In this document: piece by piece, positions 60,431 through 64,000 of the stretch | How positions within the stretch are numbered: the first letter of the stretch is position 1 | Layout of the letters: each line of letters opens with the position of its first letter | Origin: a bacterium 336/3 | GTDB lineage: Bacteria > Bacteroidota > Bacteroidia > Cytophagales > Thermonemataceae | DNA length: 64,000 nucleotides | Direction: 5' to 3' | NCBI GenBank assembly: GCA_001281695.1 | Contig: LJIE01000001.1 | Span: forward strand, 254,107 to 318,106 | The notes under the pieces: model-generated | Told to the model about the DNA's origin: nothing | What the model saw: the letters and a program-made list of their open reading frames with translations, nothing else | Database searches by the model: none | Translations under genes and position numbers: made by a program

Positions 60431-61663
60431 CTATACTAATTGTTTAAGTGAAATTTCAAAAGCTTTTTCTGTGATTTGTGTTTTCTTAGGATTTGCTTCA
60501 TAAACCTTCAAAAGAGCATTATGAATAGTATTAGAAATATCAGAGAAAATAGCTTCATCTGTAATATTTCCACCTCTTTCACTCATCAAATATGCAAAAG
60601 TTCTTGCCATACCACAATTTGCAATAAAATCTGGTAGTAAAGCTACTTTACTATCTACAAATTGAGCAATTTCTCCAAAGAAAATTTCAGGATCTGCAAA
60701 AGGTACATTGGCTCCACAAGAAACCACTTCTAAACCATTCTGAATCAGAGCTTCAGCCTGTTCACGCTTTACAAGCCTAGAAGCGGCAGCAGGAACAAAA
60801 ATTTCTGCCCCCATACTCCATACTTTGGCATTAATTTCTTCAAAAGGAATTAAATTGTCTGCTACCAAAAAATTTGAACTTCTGTCTGCAAATAATTTTT
60901 TTATTTCATCCAAAGTCATTCCTTCGGGTTTCATAATACCACCAACTCTATCTATAATACCTACAATTTTAGCCCCCTCCTTTGCTAAATACAAAGCTGC
61001 TGTAGCTCCTACGTTTCCCCAACCTTGAATAATTACTCTTTTATCTTTTACATTTCCACCCCACAAAGTATAAAAATGTCTTGCAGCCTCTGCAACACCA
61101 TAACCTGTAATCATATCAGCGACTACATATTTACGTTTTGCACCATCAGGAATATAATTAGAATCTTCGATTACTTTAGAAACACCTTGGCGTAATTGTC
61201 CTACTTTCTTAATTTTATCAGGTTTAGAAGGATTATAATGCCCATTTACGATACCTTCTTGTGGATGCCACAAACCATATTCTTCTGTAATAGGAATTAC
61301 TTCATGGATTTCATCCACGTTCAAATCACCACCTGTACCATAATAATTTTTAAGCAACGCAAAAGCTGCTTTGTACCAACGCTTTAAAACATCATGTTTG
61401 CGTGGGTCTTGTGGGTCAAAATCAATACCTGACTTAGCTCCACCAATTGCAGGACCTGAAACAGTAAATTTAATTTCCATTGTTTTGGCTAAAGACTCTA
61501 CTTCTCTACGGTCTAAGCCTTTACGCATACGTGTTCCTCCCCCTGCAGCACCACCACGCAAAGAGTTTATAACGATCCAACCTTTGGCTTCTGTTTCTGA
61601 GTCATGCCACTCAAATACGATTTCTGGGGCTTTGTTTTCAAATTTGGCAAGTAAATCTTTCAT
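60431..61663 (-). CDS. Glu/Leu/Phe/Val dehydrogenase-family protein
   Basis: 410 residues. An oxidative deaminase fold: N-terminal RGGAAGGGTRMRKG, GGAKSGIDFDPQDPRKHD, then NAD domain VIIQGWGNVGATAALYL, and a C-terminal FIANCGMARTFAYLMSERGG segment. It differs from typical GDH at GGAKSG (normally GGAKGG) and in the catalytic-Asp region GTGGDLNVDEIHEV (normally a PApD-type motif), so substrate could be another amino acid. Length near that of GDH. Monocistronic with the META gene downstream. Confidence 0.85.
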   Translation of the reverse strand: MKDLLAKFENKAPEIVFEWHDSETEAKGWIVINSLRGGAAGGGTRMRKGLDRREVESLAKTMEIKFTVSGPAIGGAKSGIDFDPQDPRKHDVLKRWYKAAFALLKNYYGTGGDLNVDEIHEVIPITEEYGLWHPQEGIVNGHYNPSKPDKIKKVGQLRQGVSKVIEDSNYIPDGAKRKYVVADMITGYGVAEAARHFYTLWGGNVKDKRVIIQGWGNVGATAALYLAKEGAKIVGIIDRVGGIMKPEGMTLDEIKKLFADRSSNFLVADNLIPFEEINAKVWSMGAEIFVPAAASRLVKREQAEALIQNGLEVVSCGANVPFADPEIFFGEIAQFVDSKVALLPDFIANCGMARTFAYLMSERGGNITDEAIFSDISNTIHNALLKVYEANPKKTQITEKAFEISLKQLV

Positions 61664-61788
61664 AAGTAAACAATATAACGACGTTGTATTTTGTGGGGAT
61701 AAAATTGCACAAAAATCCTACATCAAACAAATATGTTCTGATAGAATTGAAAACTATTGAGGTTTGATATGAAAAATTATCAAGTATT

Positions 61789-62133
61789 TTACAAACCTAA
61801 TTTATTTTTTAGCTCATAACTTGGATTTAGATAATATGCGTCATTTTCATCATCACCATCCTGAAAAACAACTTTTCCTGATTTTGCTATACCAATTACA
61901 TTGGCTATACAATCTGCTGTATCATAAATACCTCCACTTCCAAAGTTTTCATCTTCGATTTGAAGTGTATTTCCTTTGAGAAAAAGAGTTTTAGAGAAAC
62001 TTGGGTCGTTTCTATTTTGCTCAGGAATAAAAAAATAACATTTTTCTTCTTGAATGAGATAATCAAAAGCTATTTGAGCCAATTCAGGAGTTTCAAAAGT
62101 TAGCTTTCCTTTGAATATATAATACGTACTCAT
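61789..62133 (-). CDS. Small cytosolic protein of unknown function
   Basis: 114 residues from MSTYYIFKGKLTFE; a longer frame starts inside the next gene. Begins like an immunity-type or SMI1-adjacent protein with strand GKLTFETPELAQIAFDYLI, and contains GGIYDTADCIANVIGIAKSGKVVFQDGDDEND. No signal peptide. I do not recognise a family. It starts 13 bases after the barrel gene's stop and is the last gene of the three-gene minus-strand run beginning with the RDD protein. Confidence 0.62.
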   Translation of the reverse strand: MSTYYIFKGKLTFETPELAQIAFDYLIQEEKCYFFIPEQNRNDPSFSKTLFLKGNTLQIEDENFGSGGIYDTADCIANVIGIAKSGKVVFQDGDDENDAYYLNPSYELKNKLGL

Positions 62134-62146
62134 CACAAAATAAAGA

Positions 62147-63355
62147 TTAAGATTTTTTAAATCTGTACCCAAGTATAACAGCAATGGTTTGATATTTGGA
62201 ATTCCAATTCATGTATCTTGATAATACTTGTCTTTGAAAATGATAGCGAAACTCAATATTGTATCTGTTGTATAAAAAACCTGTTCCTAGAGCAAAGTTA
62301 TTACCTGATGTAACCAATAAGTCTTCTCTATAAGATGAAAAATCTACTTTGGATTTTAACTGAAAATCCAATACATAAAGGGCATTTATAAATAATTTCG
62401 ATTTTTTATTGAGATGAAAATAGTGTTTTAAGCCAACAGGTACTTCTATAGATTTATAATTTACACTAATATCTATAGGACGAAGAAAACTTTGATCATA
62501 GGAGTTTTTTATAATTGAACTAAAGTATTGAAAACTTGGCTCAACAATAATACTCCATTTATTTTTATTAAAAGGCAATACAATTTCACCAGAAAAACCA
62601 ATACTACCTGTTAAACTACTTCCAAAATCAAAAAATAGACCTGAAACATCATTTTGGATTAATAACGTAGAATATCTAAGACCAGCTTTTACATCAAACA
62701 GAAGTTTTCCTTTCCTTTGTTGAAAATAATTATGAATTTGAGCAGACTTGCAAGTATTATATTTTATAAATAAAGAAATTAAGGCCTGTGTACTATAATT
62801 TAGCTTTTTAATATCTTCAATATCTATTAAAGAGCATTGAAAACTAGCCCAAAGTTGTTGTTTGTAAGATTCATTTGTAGCTATTAAATCGTTTGCTGTT
62901 CGATAACTTTTATAAACTAATTGTTTGATTGGCTGATGACTAACATTATAAAAAAAACGTCTCAAATTGCCATCCTCATAATAATAAAGATTAGCGTTAC
63001 TTTCTATCAAAACTTTAAGAAATAGTTTCTCCTTTATAAATATAGGGGCTTTATCTAGACTTAACAGATTTACTTGTTCACTAGAACGGTCAATTTCTAC
63101 ATCAAATCTTTTGTATTTCACCGTTTCTTGTATCCCAAACTCCATAACAGAATCAATGGAAGCCGTCTTTACTTCTGATGTATCTGAGAATTTATATTTA
63201 AAAAACTTAGGATTATCCTTCCAATCCAAATTTTTAATTAAACATTTAATGGTATCTAAGTCATTTTTAACAAAATATCCCTGTTCAAATTTAATTTGAG
63301 CAATACTCTGAAAAGAAAAAACAACAAATATGATAGTCCAGAAAAGTATCTTCAT
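62147..63355 (-). CDS. Outer membrane beta-barrel-like exported protein
   Basis: 402 residues from MKILFWTIIFVVFSFQSIAQ, a good signal peptide; a start 12 codons earlier would overlap the RDD gene. The N-terminal third holds a repeated strand pattern (KFEQGYFVKNDLDTIKCLIKNLDW) found in unnamed Bacteroidota surface proteins. The C-terminal two thirds are barrel strands (KAGLRYSTLLIQND, GSIGFSGEIVLPFN, EVPVGLKHYFHLN, YNIEFRYHFQRQ, VILGYRFKKS). Function unknown. Confidence 0.75.
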   Translation of the reverse strand: MKILFWTIIFVVFSFQSIAQIKFEQGYFVKNDLDTIKCLIKNLDWKDNPKFFKYKFSDTSEVKTASIDSVMEFGIQETVKYKRFDVEIDRSSEQVNLLSLDKAPIFIKEKLFLKVLIESNANLYYYEDGNLRRFFYNVSHQPIKQLVYKSYRTANDLIATNESYKQQLWASFQCSLIDIEDIKKLNYSTQALISLFIKYNTCKSAQIHNYFQQRKGKLLFDVKAGLRYSTLLIQNDVSGLFFDFGSSLTGSIGFSGEIVLPFNKNKWSIIVEPSFQYFSSIIKNSYDQSFLRPIDISVNYKSIEVPVGLKHYFHLNKKSKLFINALYVLDFQLKSKVDFSSYREDLLVTSGNNFALGTGFLYNRYNIEFRYHFQRQVLSRYMNWNSKYQTIAVILGYRFKKS

Positions 63356-63365
63356 GTGCTTTAAT

Positions 63366-63872
63366 TTAAAAAGTATCTTCCTCTTCATCATTTTTTTGTG
63401 ATAACACTTTGCTGTAAGAATTTAAAACGACATCATCTACTACAATAGTATCAGAAAAACTATCATGCCAGCCTCTTGGATTATTACTTAAAAATGAAAA
63501 TACATCAAAAGGAATGATTCTAGATAAACTTCGTTTAATAATAGTTGGTAAATCAGGTTTTGAACCATCTGCTCTAATAACTCTTGTCCCTACAAGTATT
63601 TTACCAATGGTTTTTCCACTTGCATATTCTAAAATACCGCAATAAACTACATATACCAAAGCTGTCACTAGAATATCTAAAAGTCGATTGTCTGCTATTT
63701 CTAATAATAAATCAAGCCCAAAACCAGTTGCTCCTGCAACAGCTCCCCAAAAGAAGAATATACCATATAAAATAGCTCTATCAATAATAAAAGTTAAAAG
63801 CCTTTTCCACCAAATAGTTGGTGTTAAGTCTTTAAGAAGATTTGCAAGTTCTTTATTATAAGTGTTTTCCAT
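63366..63872 (-). CDS. RDD-family membrane protein
   Basis: 168 residues. RDD motif region TIWWKRLLTFIIDRAILYGIFFF with Arg-Asp, two or three membrane spans, then SGKTIGKILVGTRVIRADG and NPRGWHDSFSDTIVVDD, the second Asp motif. RDD proteins are small integral membrane proteins; some export ions, most are uncharacterised. The first gene of the run; the barrel gene starts 10 bases after its stop. Confidence 0.87.
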   Translation of the reverse strand: MENTYNKELANLLKDLTPTIWWKRLLTFIIDRAILYGIFFFWGAVAGATGFGLDLLLEIADNRLLDILVTALVYVVYCGILEYASGKTIGKILVGTRVIRADGSKPDLPTIIKRSLSRIIPFDVFSFLSNNPRGWHDSFSDTIVVDDVVLNSYSKVLSQKNDEEEDTF

Positions 63873-63945
63873 GATTTCTATTAATAATTGTAAAAATAAA
63901 AACTATCTATGATAAAATAAAAGACTTTTGTCTTTTTGTATAAGT

Positions 63946-64000
63946 ATGAGTAATATTGCTTTTTTAAAAAGCGTTTTTTATCTAAAACATAAACTTATAT
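63946..64000 (+). CDS. Possible start of the next gene (cut by window end)
   Basis: An ATG at 63946 opens a frame without stop to the window end (MSNIAFLKSVFYLKHKLI). It diverges from the RDD gene, which fits the layout, but 18 residues cannot be identified. Confidence 0.35.
   Translation, partial: MSNIAFLKSVFYLKHKLI

Overview
The window is ordinary chromosomal DNA of a low-GC Bacteroidota, most likely a gliding member of the Cytophagales/Cytophagia (inference). The signs are a GldH gliding lipoprotein, a type IX secretion sorting domain, many SpII lipoproteins and small outer-membrane barrels, Bacteroidota-type families (DUF6089, DUF5683, DUF3276, Bacteroidota-type omega and FtsL), and promoters of the TTTG-N19-TAnnTTTG type instead of E. 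coli -35/-10 boxes. I see no phage, insertion sequence, CRISPR array, restriction system or defence island. Genes are dense and most gaps are under 200 bp.

Region 1 (1-8.2 kb) looks like the replication-origin neighbourhood. It runs from a BamA/TamA-type barrel cut by the window edge, through lysA, two perfect 16-bp parS palindromes in front of mnmG, two unknown genes and a TPR protein, to a gap of about 750 bp holding 13 exact DnaA boxes and several near matches between AT-rich flanks. This gap is a strong oriC candidate. The partition genes parA and parB lie 25 kb away at 32.4-34.6 kb, and a third, imperfect parS-like site lies at 36.06 kb inside a frameshifted HAD-type gene. DNA from 2 to 36 kb therefore carries origin, centromere sites and partition proteins.

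Region 2 (8.2-32.2 kb): dxs, a hydrolase, bamD-rpoZ, a bare T9SS sorting-domain protein, a SpoU methylase, a Ycf48-like Asp-box protein, an operon of LpoA-like TPR/periplasmic-binding protein + DUF350 + MoxR ATPase, a CYTH protein, a second MoxR-like ATPase, free methionine sulfoxide reductase, a PUR-type nucleic-acid-binding protein, a RicT-like/gldH operon, formate-THF metabolism, a PDZ-hydrolase fusion, tRNA-Ser(GGA), a TraB protein, an FtsL-like protein, a tiny DUF2256 zinc protein, hisF and a peptide-binding lipoprotein.

Region 3 (32.3-45 kb): parA, a DUF1648 membrane protein, parB, DUF5683, dapB, the broken HAD gene, a beta-oxidation pair (thiolase and FadN-type bifunctional enzyme), nadK with two DUF6089 barrels, and coaBC.

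Region 4 (45-64 kb): a fadD-pfkA-comM-sterol-desaturase run, Mn-type sodA, mdh, a cytosolic 857-residue leucine-rich-repeat protein, HMG-CoA reductase, an orphan SiaC, Nif3 with a zinc-ribbon coiled-coil protein, a META lipoprotein, a divergent glutamate-type dehydrogenase, and a three-gene run of RDD protein, barrel and small cytosolic protein.

The most notable points are the oriC candidate with its palindrome of DnaA boxes, the parS set, and the coexistence of dxs with a class-I-like HMG-CoA reductase. I found no clearly new multi-gene system; the best candidates for undescribed biology are the LpoA-like/DUF350/MoxR operon, the bare T9SS sorting-domain protein and the large LRR protein.
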